Below the pieces are notes generated by a model. That model saw only the letters and a list, made by a program, of their open reading frames with translations. It had not been told where the DNA came from and ran no database searches. A stretch of DNA of 64,000 nt, from positions 156,126 to 220,125 of the forward strand of contig JAJHRG010000002.1 in NCBI GenBank assembly GCA_020832905.1. Direction: 5' to 3'. Below are positions 1-9,465 of this stretch, in pieces; the first letter of the stretch is position 1, and each line of letters starts with the position of its first letter. A program made the translations under genes and the position numbers. The stretch is from Thermoproteota archaeon (GTDB taxonomy: Archaea > Thermoproteota > Methanomethylicia > Methanomethylicales > Methanomethylicaceae).

Positions 1-1483
1 TAATAGAAATACATGAATTGGTAGGTACTTTTCCAATCCATTCAATTGATAATTGAATAGGTATAATTTGATTTGAATTTACATATATAATAGAAGTTCC
101 TAATTCTCCTGGTCTTAGAAAAATATCATTAGATTTATAAATAATAAAATCAATAGATGAATTTACATAAATATTAACATATGCATATCCTTTTCTTCCT
201 ATAGAATCACTTACAGTTACTATAGCATTATATTTACCAGGTTGAGAATATACATGTACAGGATTTTGTTCATTAGATACTCCCATATCTCCAAAATTCC
301 ATAAAAAACTATATGGTGGATTTCCTCCTGAAACTATACAGTAAAATTGAACTGAAAGAGGAGCTTCTCCATATGTTACATTTGAATATGCAGTTACTGT
401 AAGCTCTTGAGTAAAAATAGCTTTTAAAGTATGATTTGTATTCATTACTATACTAATAGGATTATTTGAACTTAATATAATTCCATCTAATTCCCATTTA
501 TCTAATACATATCCTGATGAAGGATATGCATAAACATTAACTTTTTCTCCTATTGAATATTCATGTAATCCTGGAGGAGGATATGTAGTTCCACCTAATG
601 TTGTTTCTATATTAAGATAAATACTACTAACATTAACTAATATCCATTTTATATCACTTAATCCCATGGAATCGATTACTTTACATGTTACATTATGTAA
701 GCCAGAATTTTGAAAAGCAAAATAAGTATATGATGTTAAAATATCACCAATATCTCCATAAACTACTTCAGTATAATTATATTGTTCATCAAAATACCAA
801 TAAATAGTATATGGTGGAACACCATCTTTGATAATAGCTATAAACTGTACATTTTGTCCTTTCCATGCATTTATAGGAAAAGCATTAATATCTAATTGAG
901 GCCAATAAAAATTCAATTCTACATTTTTAATTGAAAATTCTATATCTATACTAGCATAATCATGAATTACTTCACTATTAGGATACCAATAATCTGCAAT
1001 AACATAAAAATAAGCAATATCAATAGAGAATTCTTTACTTCCAGAAAGTTTAATATTATTAACATGATAACTATAATTTACAAAACCCATATCAGATGGA
1101 GGTTTATGTAATGATATTACATTTATATTAATGTTAGGCTTAATTTTAACATAACTAAATGGATTAGAAAAAGTTCCATTATAGGAAATAACTGAAGTAA
1201 TATTAACATTAGGTCTATAAGCTTGTGAAACACCTTTAGGTACTTCTACATATGCTTGACAATGAATTATTCCAGTTTCAGAATTCCATTCAACCGAATT
1301 ATATCTAATAGGATGATTTTCATAAAATCCTTCTTGTTGACCTGGATCATTTCCAGCAGGAGAATAATAATATTGAAAAGAAAATTGTGAAGAAGGAATA
1401 ACTTGTTGAAAGCTATAAGCACTTACTTGATTTATACAAAAAATAGGAATAATAAGAAATAATAAGTAATAATATCTTTTCAT
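1..1483 (-). CDS. Secreted PKD-domain protein, C-terminus beyond window edge
   Basis: The frame is open from an ATG at 1483 to the window edge, so about 494 residues are visible and the C-terminus is missing. It starts with a signal peptide (MKRYYYLLFLIIPIF) and then has an extracellular beta-rich stretch. Two PKD-like modules are seen: one around residues 220-300, and a clearer one around 370-450 with the motif WNFGDMG and HVYSQPGKY. Between them is a GYVLDKWELDG segment like the divergent InlB B-repeat. PKD modules are usual in archaeal cell-surface and S-layer-associated proteins, so an extracellular adhesion or scaffold role is inferred. The ATG overlaps the stop of the upstream exported protein (TAATG), so the two are probably one operon. 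Confidence 0.75.
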   Translation of the reverse strand, partial: MKRYYYLLFLIIPIFCINQVSAYSFQQVIPSSQFSFQYYYSPAGNDPGQQEGFYENHPIRYNSVEWNSETGIIHCQAYVEVPKGVSQAYRPNVNITSVISYNGTFSNPFSYVKIKPNININVISLHKPPSDMGFVNYSYHVNNIKLSGSKEFSIDIAYFYVIADYWYPNSEVIHDYASIDIEFSIKNVELNFYWPQLDINAFPINAWKGQNVQFIAIIKDGVPPYTIYWYFDEQYNYTEVVYGDIGDILTSYTYFAFQNSGLHNVTCKVIDSMGLSDIKWILVNVSSIYLNIETTLGGTTYPPPGLHEYSIGEKVNVYAYPSSGYVLDKWELDGIILSSNNPISIVMNTNHTLKAIFTQELTVTAYSNVTYGEAPLSVQFYCIVSGGNPPYSFLWNFGDMGVSNEQNPVHVYSQPGKYNAIVTVSDSIGRKGYAYVNIYVNSSIDFIIYKSNDIFLRPGELGTSIIYVNSNQIIPIQLSIEWIGKVPTNSCISI

Positions 1484-2241
1484 TATAAATTCACCATTAT
1501 TTTATGATAAATAGGAATAAAGAAAATACTTCCTTGAAGATTAATTGTAATATTACCATGTATAGGTTCATTTAATCTTATTACTCCTCCTTCTGCTATG
1601 TAAAAAGTATTATTAATTATAGCAGATATAATTCTCATATTTGCTATAGAATATAATCCTGAAGTCTTAATGGATAATATAGTGTGATTATAAGTATAAA
1701 TATGAGTAAGATCATGATAAGTAAATAATCCTACAACAGTTAAATCTTCTGCTGTTTTTCCTAAAAATTTAAGAGCTAAATCAAAATCAGATAATGTAAA
1801 AATTACAAAAGCATATCCACCATTATCTATTTGATATTTTATTAAAGGATAAGGTCTAGTAGTACCACATTCTATTATAGGTATATTTTTCCATGGTTCT
1901 ATATTTATTTCTCTTGTACGTATATATTCAACTTCAGAAACTTTTGAGATTAAAAGAGCTAATATTTTTCCTGAGCTATCTGCTACCCATAATCCTATAG
2001 CTAATGTATCTTTACCTGATGGATTTGGAGCTCGTAATACTTTACTTACATTAGCATATAATACTGATAAGCTAATATTCTTAGGAATTGATATAAATAA
2101 AGAATTAGCAGGAGGAAATATTCCAAGATCTAATGCTTCATAATTTTTAATTTCTATACTAATTGATCCATATGTGAAGTTTAATACTATTAGTAATAAT
2201 AAGATTGTAATGGTAGATATTATTATCTTCTTCATTCTCAA
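1483..2241 (-). CDS. Exported protein of unknown function
   Basis: A 252-residue protein with a strong N-terminal hydrophobic segment (residues 5-24, IIISTITILLLLIVL) after MRMKK, which is either a signal peptide or a membrane anchor. The rest is beta-rich with aromatic residues and no family I recognise. Its stop overlaps the ATG of the PKD-domain protein, so both are probably co-transcribed and may act together outside the cell. The start at 2241 gives the MRMKK start; a second Met two codons on would leave the signal intact. No catalytic motif is visible. Confidence 0.65.
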   Translation of the reverse strand: MRMKKIIISTITILLLLIVLNFTYGSISIEIKNYEALDLGIFPPANSLFISIPKNISLSVLYANVSKVLRAPNPSGKDTLAIGLWVADSSGKILALLISKVSEVEYIRTREINIEPWKNIPIIECGTTRPYPLIKYQIDNGGYAFVIFTLSDFDLALKFLGKTAEDLTVVGLFTYHDLTHIYTYNHTILSIKTSGLYSIANMRIISAIINNTFYIAEGGVIRLNEPIHGNITINLQGSIFFIPIYHKIMVNL

Positions 2242-2282
2242 TAATATAAAATTCTTATGAATTTATAAAAGAGGAAAAATAG

Positions 2283-2891
2283 CTAAATAAATCTCCAAGA
2301 AGAAAGCCAACCAGTTATTCCATCATATAAAAGCTGAGCTGCAAATGCAGCAATTATAATTGTCATAAATCTACCCATTGCTCTTACACCATTTATTCCA
2401 AGTATTTTTACTAATAACTGAGATCCTCTAAGTAATAAGTAAGTAATTATAGTAACAACTACAATACTAATTAATAAGTATATAAGAGGAATAGTTCTAG
2501 ACAGTACAATTATTGTTGTTATTGTTCCTGGTCCTACTAAAAGAGGAGTAGCAATAGGAACAATAGCAATTTCCTCTTCATTTTCAACTTGTTTTGTTCT
2601 TGGCATTCCACCAAGCATATCTATTGCAATAACAATTAAAATAATTCCTCCACCAATTTGTAGACTATAGATACTAATTTTTAGAAAATCTAAAATTATA
2701 CTACCAGCAATAGCTAATAAAACCATTAGTAAAAATATAGTAATAGTAGATTGATTTATTATTTTACATCTTTTTGATGAATCCATTTCATGAGTTAAAG
2801 CTAAAAATGTTGGAATAACACTAATTGGATTTAAAATAGCAAATATTTGACTTATAGTAGTAATTAATATTAATATAACTGATGTATCCAT
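2283..2891 (-). CDS. MarC family integral membrane protein
   Basis: 202 residues with six predicted membrane helices, the usual length for MarC (UPF0056). Recognised by the family pattern: the N-terminal helix with AILNPISVIPTFLALT, the IGGGIILIVIAIDML segment, and ATPLLVGPGTITT after the cytoplasmic loop. The substrate is unknown; the family resembles multidrug or amino-acid exporters in topology, but the original multiple antibiotic resistance link of MarC has not held up. It stands alone between the exported proteins and the TFIIB-like gene, all on the minus strand. Confidence 0.88.
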   Translation of the reverse strand: MDTSVILILITTISQIFAILNPISVIPTFLALTHEMDSSKRCKIINQSTITIFLLMVLLAIAGSIILDFLKISIYSLQIGGGIILIVIAIDMLGGMPRTKQVENEEEIAIVPIATPLLVGPGTITTIIVLSRTIPLIYLLISIVVVTIITYLLLRGSQLLVKILGINGVRAMGRFMTIIIAAFAAQLLYDGITGWLSSWRFI

Positions 2892-2933
2892 ATTATTACA
2901 AAAATAGAAAAAGAATAAAAAAATTTTGAATAA

Positions 2934-3875
2934 TTATGTAAGAGCTAGTTCTACTTTATTAATTATATGTGAATTAATTATTTTCATTAATTGATCCTCA
3001 TTAATTCTCTTATTGATAATTTCTTTTATATTTGCAATAATTTTTTTCTCTATTTCCATTGGTATTTTATATTCATCTATTATTTTAAAGATTTTACCAA
3101 TAATTTCTTTATTTAATTTTAAGTCTCTTAACCATTTCTTTAATTTCTTTAAAGATAATCCAATTTTCTTAAAATCTTCTTCTCTTAAAGTATTATTATA
3201 ATCAGCAACAATAATAGCTAAAATTGCTTCTTTTAAATTTCTTGGCTTTTCAATTAATAGAGATGCTCTTCTTACTAAGTATTTTGGAAATATTGTTGAT
3301 AATCTTCCCCAATACCATTCTCCTCTATCTGGAAGTTTTCCATAATACTTATGAATATATTGAATTACTTGCATTAATTTTATTGGTCTATGTTCTCCAC
3401 TTGCACTAGCTCTTCCAGGTTTTCTTAAATCTAATTTCTTTAAAATTTCATCCCATTCCTCAGGTAATCTTGAGTGAGGAGGACCAAAATGTGTACTAGA
3501 GTATACTATAGCTGCAAAAACATGAAGAAAACTATTTAGATATGATTGATCATTAATTCTCCAAGTTCTTAAAGCTCTTCTAATTGCATCTTCTAAAACA
3601 ATATTTGAAATTTTTGCTATTTGACATATAGTATAACCAATATTATAGAATTTTGTTTTAATTTTTTCTTTATTTGTCATGTAAATTAATGGAAATTTTA
3701 TAGAAAATTCAGAATTTAGTGGTATACTATAATTAGTAGATAAATTATTGGAGAGAGATAATGCTAATGTAGGACCATGTTCAAGACCACATTTCTTACA
3801 TACATATAATCCATTATGAACTATACATTCTCCTTTACATTCATCACATAAAAAATAATCATTCAAATATATCAC
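2934..3875 (-). CDS. Divergent TFIIB-like protein with zinc ribbon
   Basis: 313 residues, the usual size of archaeal TFB. The N-terminus has a zinc ribbon (C10-x2-C13 ... C26-x2-C29, with YVCKKCGLEHG, close to the TFIIB ribbon). An all-helical region follows (about 70-300) in which a segment around FLHVFAAIVYSSTHFGPP resembles a cyclin repeat, but the canonical TFB repeats are weak. It may be a divergent basal factor, a TFB-like regulator, or an unrelated ribbon protein. The start is GTG at 3875, which overlaps the last 17 nt of the zinc-finger gene upstream, so the two are translationally coupled. Confidence 0.5.
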   Translation of the reverse strand: MIYLNDYFLCDECKGECIVHNGLYVCKKCGLEHGPTLALSLSNNLSTNYSIPLNSEFSIKFPLIYMTNKEKIKTKFYNIGYTICQIAKISNIVLEDAIRRALRTWRINDQSYLNSFLHVFAAIVYSSTHFGPPHSRLPEEWDEILKKLDLRKPGRASASGEHRPIKLMQVIQYIHKYYGKLPDRGEWYWGRLSTIFPKYLVRRASLLIEKPRNLKEAILAIIVADYNNTLREEDFKKIGLSLKKLKKWLRDLKLNKEIIGKIFKIIDEYKIPMEIEKKIIANIKEIINKRINEDQLMKIINSHIINKVELALT

Positions 3876-4026
3876 TCCAATTCACCTCTTCAGCAATAAC
3901 TCCATGGCATTTTTTTAAGTGAATTGCAAGACCACTCCAAGATCTACAATGTTTTCCACATCCACGATATAGACATTTTACTGAACCATTAGATAGTTCT
4001 CTTCCTAAATCCTTAATTTGAACCAT
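3859..4026 (-). CDS. Small C2H2 zinc-finger protein
   Basis: A 55-residue frame (MVQIKDLGRELSNG...) that contains a textbook C2H2 finger: C18-x4-C23-x12-H36-x4-H41, with the hydrophobic positions between. Single-finger proteins of this size are known in archaea as DNA- or protein-binding regulators. Its stop lies 17 nt inside the start of the TFIIB-like gene, so the two are probably translated together. The partner or target is unknown. The conserved finger spacing makes chance unlikely despite the short length. Confidence 0.7.
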   Translation of the reverse strand: MVQIKDLGRELSNGSVKCLYRGCGKHCRSWSGLAIHLKKCHGVIAEEVNWSDIFE

Positions 4027-4152
4027 TATTTCACCAAAAAGTAAATTTGTATGGGTGGTTAAAAGAATAATCCAAAAGTTATTACATAGAGAGAGAAGAC
4101 CGAAAATATTTATGATAAAGTTTTTTAGAGTCTAAATATTTATTATCAAATA

Positions 4153-4230
4153 GGGCCGGTAGTCTAGCCTGGTTAGGACGCTGCCTTGACGCGGCAGAGG
4201 TCTCCGGTTCAAATCCGGACCGGCCCACCA
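4153..4230 (+). tRNA. tRNA-Val (anticodon GAC)
   Basis: The cloverleaf closes fully: acceptor GGGCCGG/CCGGCCC, anticodon stem CTGCC/GGCAG around loop TTGACGC (anticodon GAC), T arm TCCGG-TTCAAAT-CCGGA. Discriminator A and an encoded CCA. No intron. An A+T-rich TATA-like box (AAATATTTATTATC) lies just upstream. Confidence 0.95.
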
Positions 4231-4304
4231 AATAATTGTTATGAAGAAGAATATTTAAAAGTGCTAATGTATAGTAAAACTTACTACTATTCTAGGTGAT
4301 ATAC

Positions 4305-5444
4305 ATGAGCATCTTAGAGAATATTAAGCCTTTAACATCAGGACAGGAGGAAATGTATAAAGCATTAAAAAATAAGACTTATGAAATATTAGGATTTTTT
4401 GGACCTACAGGAACAGGAAAATCAATGTTTAGTTTAGCCTATGGTATTGATAGTATTATAAATAATGAGTATGCAAGATTTATAGTTATAAGACCAGTAG
4501 TAGATATCGTTACAGGACAAGAACTTGATATATCTAAAGGTCATGATGCCTTCATTAATACTATGAAAAACTATATTCGTGATATTATTAGTAATTATGT
4601 AGAATGGAGTAAAATAGAATCATTAATAAATGATGGAAAAATTGTATTAGCAGATCCTAAATATCTTAGAGGTAGATCTTTTGATAATTCAATTATATTC
4701 TTAGATGATATACAATTAATGAGACCTGAAAGTATTATAGAAGCTGTTATTAGAGTTGGTAGAAATAGCAGACTTATTGTAGCTGGAGATCCTGTATTTC
4801 AAGCACTTAGAGAAGTTAGTCATGATCCTGCAGCAGTAATAAGAGAAGTTATGTTAAGTGAAGAAAAATCTCATGTTGTAGATTTAGGAATAAAGGATAT
4901 TATTAGAGATGGTGCTAAAAGAGGTTTAAGATTTTTACTAGAGTACAAATTAAGATCTAGAAATTTAACTGAAGAAGAAAAACATATATATGAGGTAGTA
5001 AAAGCAAAATCACCAGATGCTGATGTAATAACAATTACTGATTTAGTTAATTCTAAAAAGAGCTATGAAATTTCTCAAGAATATGTACCAGATGCTCTTA
5101 TAATAGTTAAGCAAGGCCATATGGGAAGACTTGTAGGAAAAGGTGGAGAGAGAATAAATAATGCAGAAAAAGAACTTGGAAAAAGACTTAGAGGTATTGA
5201 ATTAAATCTTGATTTTAAAGAAATGATTAGAGCAATGCATCCAACATCATGGATATGGAAGCATATAGCAGAAGTAGATTTTGCAGGACCAAGCTTACAA
5301 ATAAAGGTGTATGAGGATGTAATGGGAGCAGCAGTAGGACAAAAAGGTGCTTATGTTAAATTCATAGATACAATATTTAGAAAATTATTTGGTGTTGGAG
5401 TAAAAGTTGTACCTGTTGAAAGAGAAAAACAAGAAAAGAAATAA
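4305..5444 (+). CDS. PhoH-like ATPase with C-terminal KH domains
   Basis: About 379 residues. The N-terminal half is a PhoH-type P-loop ATPase: Walker A GPTGTGKS (near residue 34), Walker B IIFLDDIQ, and the conserved AGDPVFQ. The C-terminal part has a KH-type RNA-binding domain with GRLVGKGGERINNAEKELG and a second degenerate KH-like stretch (GAAVGQKGAYVKF). The combination suggests an RNA-binding ATPase or helicase-like factor in the cytoplasm; the precise substrate is unknown. I chose ATG 4305 because AGGTGAT lies just before it at the right spacing, rather than the GTG at 4296, which would lie inside that ribosome-binding site. Confidence 0.85.
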   Translation: MSILENIKPLTSGQEEMYKALKNKTYEILGFFGPTGTGKSMFSLAYGIDSIINNEYARFIVIRPVVDIVTGQELDISKGHDAFINTMKNYIRDIISNYVEWSKIESLINDGKIVLADPKYLRGRSFDNSIIFLDDIQLMRPESIIEAVIRVGRNSRLIVAGDPVFQALREVSHDPAAVIREVMLSEEKSHVVDLGIKDIIRDGAKRGLRFLLEYKLRSRNLTEEEKHIYEVVKAKSPDADVITITDLVNSKKSYEISQEYVPDALIIVKQGHMGRLVGKGGERINNAEKELGKRLRGIELNLDFKEMIRAMHPTSWIWKHIAEVDFAGPSLQIKVYEDVMGAAVGQKGAYVKFIDTIFRKLFGVGVKVVPVEREKQEKK

Positions 5445-5495
5445 CAATATTTTTATGAAAATTTTGAACTTAATAGTTTTCTTATTTCTCTTAAG

Positions 5496-6045
5496 CTATT
5501 CAAGTGTTTCTCGAATTAAATTTTCATATGAAGTTGTACTAAATAGTAGTTTACTTTTAACAATATTCAATATTAATTCTCTTATTTCTATGTATAATAG
5601 ATGCTTCAGTTCTTCTTTTCATAGGACCACCTCCAGCTGATCCAGTATATCCTGCAGTATAGATATCAACAGCTCCAATACCAAAGTGTCTAGATATTGG
5701 TCCTTGAATTGTATCAATACTCATAATTCTAGAATATGGAACTGCATGACGCATTTTCCACCATACACCTCTTTCAACTCTTACTTCATTTTCAGTTAAG
5801 ATGAATTTTATAGATTTATAGTACTTTGGGATCCAATAGCTAATGAATATTGTTATAACAATAATAGGTATAAAGTATAATATTGAAAAAATGTTAAAAT
5901 ATACCATTCATTTATAATGAATAAATAAAAGAAATTCCTATTCCTAATACCAGTAAAGGTACAATAGCTAAGATTAAATATGAAAAGAAGAGCTTTTTTC
6001 ATTTTTGGATCTGGATAAAAATTCTTTTCCAATTTCTACTTTCAT
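5496..6045 (-). pseudogene. Frameshifted bacterial-PH (bPH2) membrane protein
   Basis: A PH-domain protein of the bPH2 (DUF304/YdbS) type is spread over several frames. The N-terminal piece MKVEIGKEF runs from 6045, then YPDPKMKKALLFI follows in a shifted frame, then the hydrophobic ILAIVPLLVLGIGISFIY in another. The intact core (116 residues, 5557-5907) has the family signature YWIPKYYKSI...RVERGVWWKMRHAVPYSRI and GPISRHFGIG. The C-terminal helix (IEIRELILNIVKS) continues in a further frame to a stop at 5496. At least three shifts near homopolymer runs mean either a decayed gene or sequence errors. The core alone could still be expressed as a shorter protein. Confidence 0.6.
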
Positions 6046-6092
6046 ATATAGCTTATTCTTAAAAATTAATAAATAATTTTTTATATTTGATT

Positions 6093-6662
6093 ATGATTAT
6101 GAAAACTATGGCATTAGAAGCAAATAAAAAATTATGTGGAATTGGTTCAATACTTATTGCTATTGGTTTCTTAATACCATTTCTTGGATTAATAGGCATA
6201 ATTATTTTATTAATTGGTCTAAAAGGATTATCAAATGATTATAATTCACCAAGTATATTTCAAAATGCACTATATGGATTTATCTTTGGAATAATAAGCA
6301 TAATTATTTTGAGTATTACTATGATTACAATATTTTTTGCAATGCCTTTTATAAAAATATCTACAATAATATCAATGAATGGAATGATAATAGGACCATT
6401 TAGAATGTTTGGTATAGAGTTAGTTCTAGCATTATTATTACTTATTATTACCTTTGTATTGTTTTTACTAAGTGCATTTTTCTATAAGAGATCATTTGAT
6501 ATAATTGCAGAAAAATCAGGAGAGAAATTATTTAATACCATTGGAATTTTATTAATTATAGGTTCAGTATTAATTATCTTATTAGTAGGTTATATAATAT
6601 TAATAGCCACATGGATTATTGCAGCAATAGCATTTTTCTCAATTAGAAGTAGTGTTTCATAA
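6093..6662 (+). CDS. DUF996 family membrane protein
   Basis: About 189 residues with five or six membrane helices. The N-terminal pattern (MALEANKKLCGIGSILIAIGFLIPFLG, then LIGLKGLSNDYNSP) is that of DUF996, a family of small archaeal membrane proteins of unknown role. The start is uncertain: TTG 6087, ATG 6093, 6099 and 6108 are all in frame, and none has a clear ribosome-binding site, so the message may be leaderless. It stands alone, followed 50 nt later by the cfb operon on the same strand. Confidence 0.75.
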   Translation: MIMKTMALEANKKLCGIGSILIAIGFLIPFLGLIGIIILLIGLKGLSNDYNSPSIFQNALYGFIFGIISIIILSITMITIFFAMPFIKISTIISMNGMIIGPFRMFGIELVLALLLLIITFVLFLLSAFFYKRSFDIIAEKSGEKLFNTIGILLIIGSVLIILLVGYIILIATWIIAAIAFFSIRSSVS

Positions 6663-6712
6663 GAAACATAAGAAATATATTAAGAAATTATTTTAGAAAT
6701 TTCTGATCATAA

Positions 6713-7123
6713 ATGAATAAGAAAATTGGAGTAATTTTAGTAGGACATGGTAGCAATGAAAAATACAATAAAGAACTCATAGAATATTGTGCAGAAAAAC
6801 TAAGAAGCTACTATGATTATGTTACATATGCTTTTATTCAAATAAATGAACCATTACTTAATAATGTATTATCAGAAGTATTAAAGAAAGATCTTGATGA
6901 AATTGTAATACAACCAGTTTTTCTTGCTAGAGGTACTCATGTTGATTATGATATACCAAAGATATTAGGACTTTCAAAAGGAGAAAAAATAAAAATCATT
7001 AACTCTGGAAATAAGAAAGTTAAAATAATATATAGTAATCCTATAGGAAAGGATAATCGTATTGTAGATATTCTTCATGATAGAATAAAGGAGAGCTTAA
7101 AAATTGAAGATTCTAGTAATTGA
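6713..7123 (+). CDS. cfbA: Sirohydrochlorin nickelochelatase CfbA
   Basis: 136 residues, the size of the short archaeal chelatases (CbiX-S/CfbA). It inserts nickel (CfbA also accepts cobalt) into sirohydrochlorin, the first committed step to coenzyme F430. The two metal-handling histidines are seen in LVGHGSNEKY (H12) and FLARGTHVDYDIP (near H76). It heads the complete F430 operon and its 3' end overlaps cfbE by 20 nt. On sequence alone a cobalt role for B12 would be equally possible, but the four following genes are the F430 enzymes, so nickel is the likely metal. The cytoplasmic homodimer is the family norm. Confidence 0.9.
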   Translation: MNKKIGVILVGHGSNEKYNKELIEYCAEKLRSYYDYVTYAFIQINEPLLNNVLSEVLKKDLDEIVIQPVFLARGTHVDYDIPKILGLSKGEKIKIINSGNKKVKIIYSNPIGKDNRIVDILHDRIKESLKIEDSSN

Positions 7124-8378
7124 TGCAACACATGGTGGATTAATACTTTCAGAAGCATTTACCAAAAGAGGAGATAATGTTACTTGTATTGATGTATATA
7201 AAACATTAAAAAAAGAAGATATTGAAAAATATTCAAAAGATTTTCAAATTAAACAAGAATTACCAAATTCTTTTAATGAATATGATTTAATTGTAGTACC
7301 AGTTCACTTTCCTTTTAATAGAAATTCTAATAAAGTAATAACTCATCATGAAGCTGTTAAAATGCTTATTAGTAATAATATTGATTTTCCTATTGTTGAA
7401 GTAACAGGAAGTTTTGGAAAAACTACTAGTATAAAATGTGCAATTTCTCTCTTGAGAAAGGACTTTTCTATTCTCTGTTTAATAAGTAATGAAATTTTAT
7501 TTATAGATAAAAATAATGAAAGTATTTTATTGAGAAACAATAGTACTACTCCTGCAAATATAATTAAAGCCATAGAATTATGTCCAAAGAAACCAGATAT
7601 TGCTATATTTGAAGTATCTCTTGGTGGAACAGGATTAGCAGATTTAGGTATAATAAAAAATGTTTATGATAATTATCCAATAGCAAAAGGAACTTCTTCT
7701 GCATTAGAAGCAAAATTATCTATGATAAGAAATAAAAAGCCAGAAGGAAAAATTCTTCTAAATGCTGATGATCCTTTATTAAGAAATATTTCAATTAAAA
7801 ATTGTCAATACTTTTCTACAAATTCTATTTGTGAAATATATGCTAAGGATATTACTATCACTTCAAATATAATAAAATTTATAGCAAAATTTAATGGTTT
7901 TATTACAATTAATGGTCCTTTATATTCAGAAATATTAATAGAAGCTAAAAATAAGCCAATAGGTAAACAACATATAGAAAATATAATTGTTGGAGTTTCT
8001 ATAGCAAAATTTTTTAATAATATTGAAGAAAAAATAGAAATTCCAAGTTATGTATTTGATAATAAAATGGTAATAGAGAATCCAGATTTTCCTATAATAC
8101 TAAATAAAAGTCCTGCTATAAATGAAAAAGTTGTAGAAAGATCTATTAAAGATTATTTAGAGTTGTTTCCTCCAATAAGATTGGAAATTGGTGGAAAATT
8201 AAAAACAACATGTGGATTTATAAATATTGAGAAATTAGCTCAAATTATTAATAATAGTCCATTTGAAGAAGTTTTTCTCTTTGGTGAAATTGGTGAAATT
8301 ATAAGACCATTAATGAAAAAGAAAATAGTAGATCATAATAGAAGAAAAGTACCTATACTTCGTATTGAGAGGTCATAA
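7104..8378 (+). CDS. cfbE: Coenzyme F430 synthetase CfbE (Mur-ligase-like)
   Basis: 424 residues. CfbE closes the last step of F430 synthesis: ATP-dependent formation of the carbocyclic F ring from seco-F430. The protein has a MurD-like ligase pattern with the P-loop EVTGSFGKTTSIKC near residue 105 and a C-terminal ligase domain. The start is TTG at 7104 with AAAGGAG about 10 nt upstream inside cfbA; the N-terminus MKILVIDATHGGL fits the family. The gene lies inside the cfbA-E-D-C-B operon, with cfbD starting 2 nt after its stop. The context makes confusion with peptidoglycan Mur ligases very unlikely. Confidence 0.9.
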   Translation: MKILVIDATHGGLILSEAFTKRGDNVTCIDVYKTLKKEDIEKYSKDFQIKQELPNSFNEYDLIVVPVHFPFNRNSNKVITHHEAVKMLISNNIDFPIVEVTGSFGKTTSIKCAISLLRKDFSILCLISNEILFIDKNNESILLRNNSTTPANIIKAIELCPKKPDIAIFEVSLGGTGLADLGIIKNVYDNYPIAKGTSSALEAKLSMIRNKKPEGKILLNADDPLLRNISIKNCQYFSTNSICEIYAKDITITSNIIKFIAKFNGFITINGPLYSEILIEAKNKPIGKQHIENIIVGVSIAKFFNNIEEKIEIPSYVFDNKMVIENPDFPIILNKSPAINEKVVERSIKDYLELFPPIRLEIGGKLKTTCGFINIEKLAQIINNSPFEEVFLFGEIGEIIRPLMKKKIVDHNRRKVPILRIERS

Positions 8379-8379
8379 T

Positions 8380-9465
8380 ATGTCAGTAATAATACATCCA
8401 AGACCTAGTCCAATTGCTGCTGCAATGTACATGCTTAGAGATTTAGATGTAGATGTAATTATTCTTCATGGACCATCTGGTTGTTGTTTTGGTCCAGCTA
8501 GATTATTAGAAAAAGATGGTGTAAAAGTTTTTACTACTGCACTTTCAGAAAATGAGTTAATATTTGGTGGAGAAAAAAGATTAAGAAATATACTTAAGAA
8601 AATTAATGAATTATTTAAGCCAAAATTAATTGGTGTTGTTGGTACATGTGCTAGTATGATTATAGGTGAAAATATAAAAAGAGTAGTAGAAGAGCTAAAT
8701 CTAGCTAATAAAACCATATGTTGTAATGTACATAGTGGTTTAGGAGATAATACCATAGGTGCAATAGAAGTTCTTAAAGAAGCAATGAATTTAGGAATTA
8801 TAAGTAAAGAAGAATTTGAAAGACAAAAGTACATGTTAGAAATGGCTACTTTATTAGAAAAAACAAGAGGTACTGCTAGATTAGAATATATACCTAATAG
8901 TCCTGGTGATAATCCAAAGAAAGTAGCATATGAAATTATTAATGATATAAGAAATAATAAGGAAGTAGCTTGTATTCTTAATGCAAAAAAAGAAACAGCT
9001 TTTCTTTTTGCAGATATAATAATAGTTCTAAATGAAATTAAGAAAAAAATTGGAGGAAAAATTAAGTTTATAGCAAATTTAGATCCAAATATTGGTCTTC
9101 CTAGAATAAGAAATTATTCTAAAATTATATTAGAAGAATTAAATAGAAGAGGAATTAATATTGATTTTATTACAGGAGGATTAGATGAATATCCTATAGC
9201 AGGTGAAAAAGCAAAAGAAATTGTTTTAAATTCTTCTACAGAATTAGCAATAATTGCTGGAATACCACATGCAGTTGCTATAGAAGGAAAGGTAAAGACT
9301 ATTGCAATAACTTCAGGCTCTAGAGCAACTTCAAATTTAAAATCCTTAGGTTATGATTATGTAGTAAATGAATATGGTGCTCATAGAGTAACTTTAGGAA
9401 AAAAGTATATTCATAGATCTATTTTAGGAAATGCTATTAGAAAAATAATGAGGGATATTTCTTGA
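8380..9465 (+). CDS. cfbD: Nitrogenase-like reductase subunit CfbD
   Basis: About 361 residues, homologous to NifD but shorter, as for methanogen CfbD. With CfbC it reduces Ni-sirohydrochlorin a,c-diamide by six electrons to the seco-F430 precursor. Cysteines likely to bind the Fe-S cluster are seen in HGPSGCCFGPARLL and GVVGTCASMI. The conserved HPRPSPIAAAMYMLRDL start fits the family. I placed the start at ATG 8380, right after the cfbE stop and a GAGAGGT ribosome-binding site, instead of an upstream in-frame TTG. Its stop overlaps the TTG start of cfbC. Confidence 0.9.
   Translation: MSVIIHPRPSPIAAAMYMLRDLDVDVIILHGPSGCCFGPARLLEKDGVKVFTTALSENELIFGGEKRLRNILKKINELFKPKLIGVVGTCASMIIGENIKRVVEELNLANKTICCNVHSGLGDNTIGAIEVLKEAMNLGIISKEEFERQKYMLEMATLLEKTRGTARLEYIPNSPGDNPKKVAYEIINDIRNNKEVACILNAKKETAFLFADIIIVLNEIKKKIGGKIKFIANLDPNIGLPRIRNYSKIILEELNRRGINIDFITGGLDEYPIAGEKAKEIVLNSSTELAIIAGIPHAVAIEGKVKTIAITSGSRATSNLKSLGYDYVVNEYGAHRVTLGKKYIHRSILGNAIRKIMRDIS

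Noticed and set aside
5407..5640. Plus-strand frame of 77 codons after the PhoH-KH gene
   Set aside because: It overlaps the end of that gene and lies opposite the PH-domain pseudogene, with no family likeness.
7104..8378. Peptidoglycan Mur ligase
   Set aside because: Position inside the F430 operon and absence of other mur genes make CfbE the only reasonable reading.
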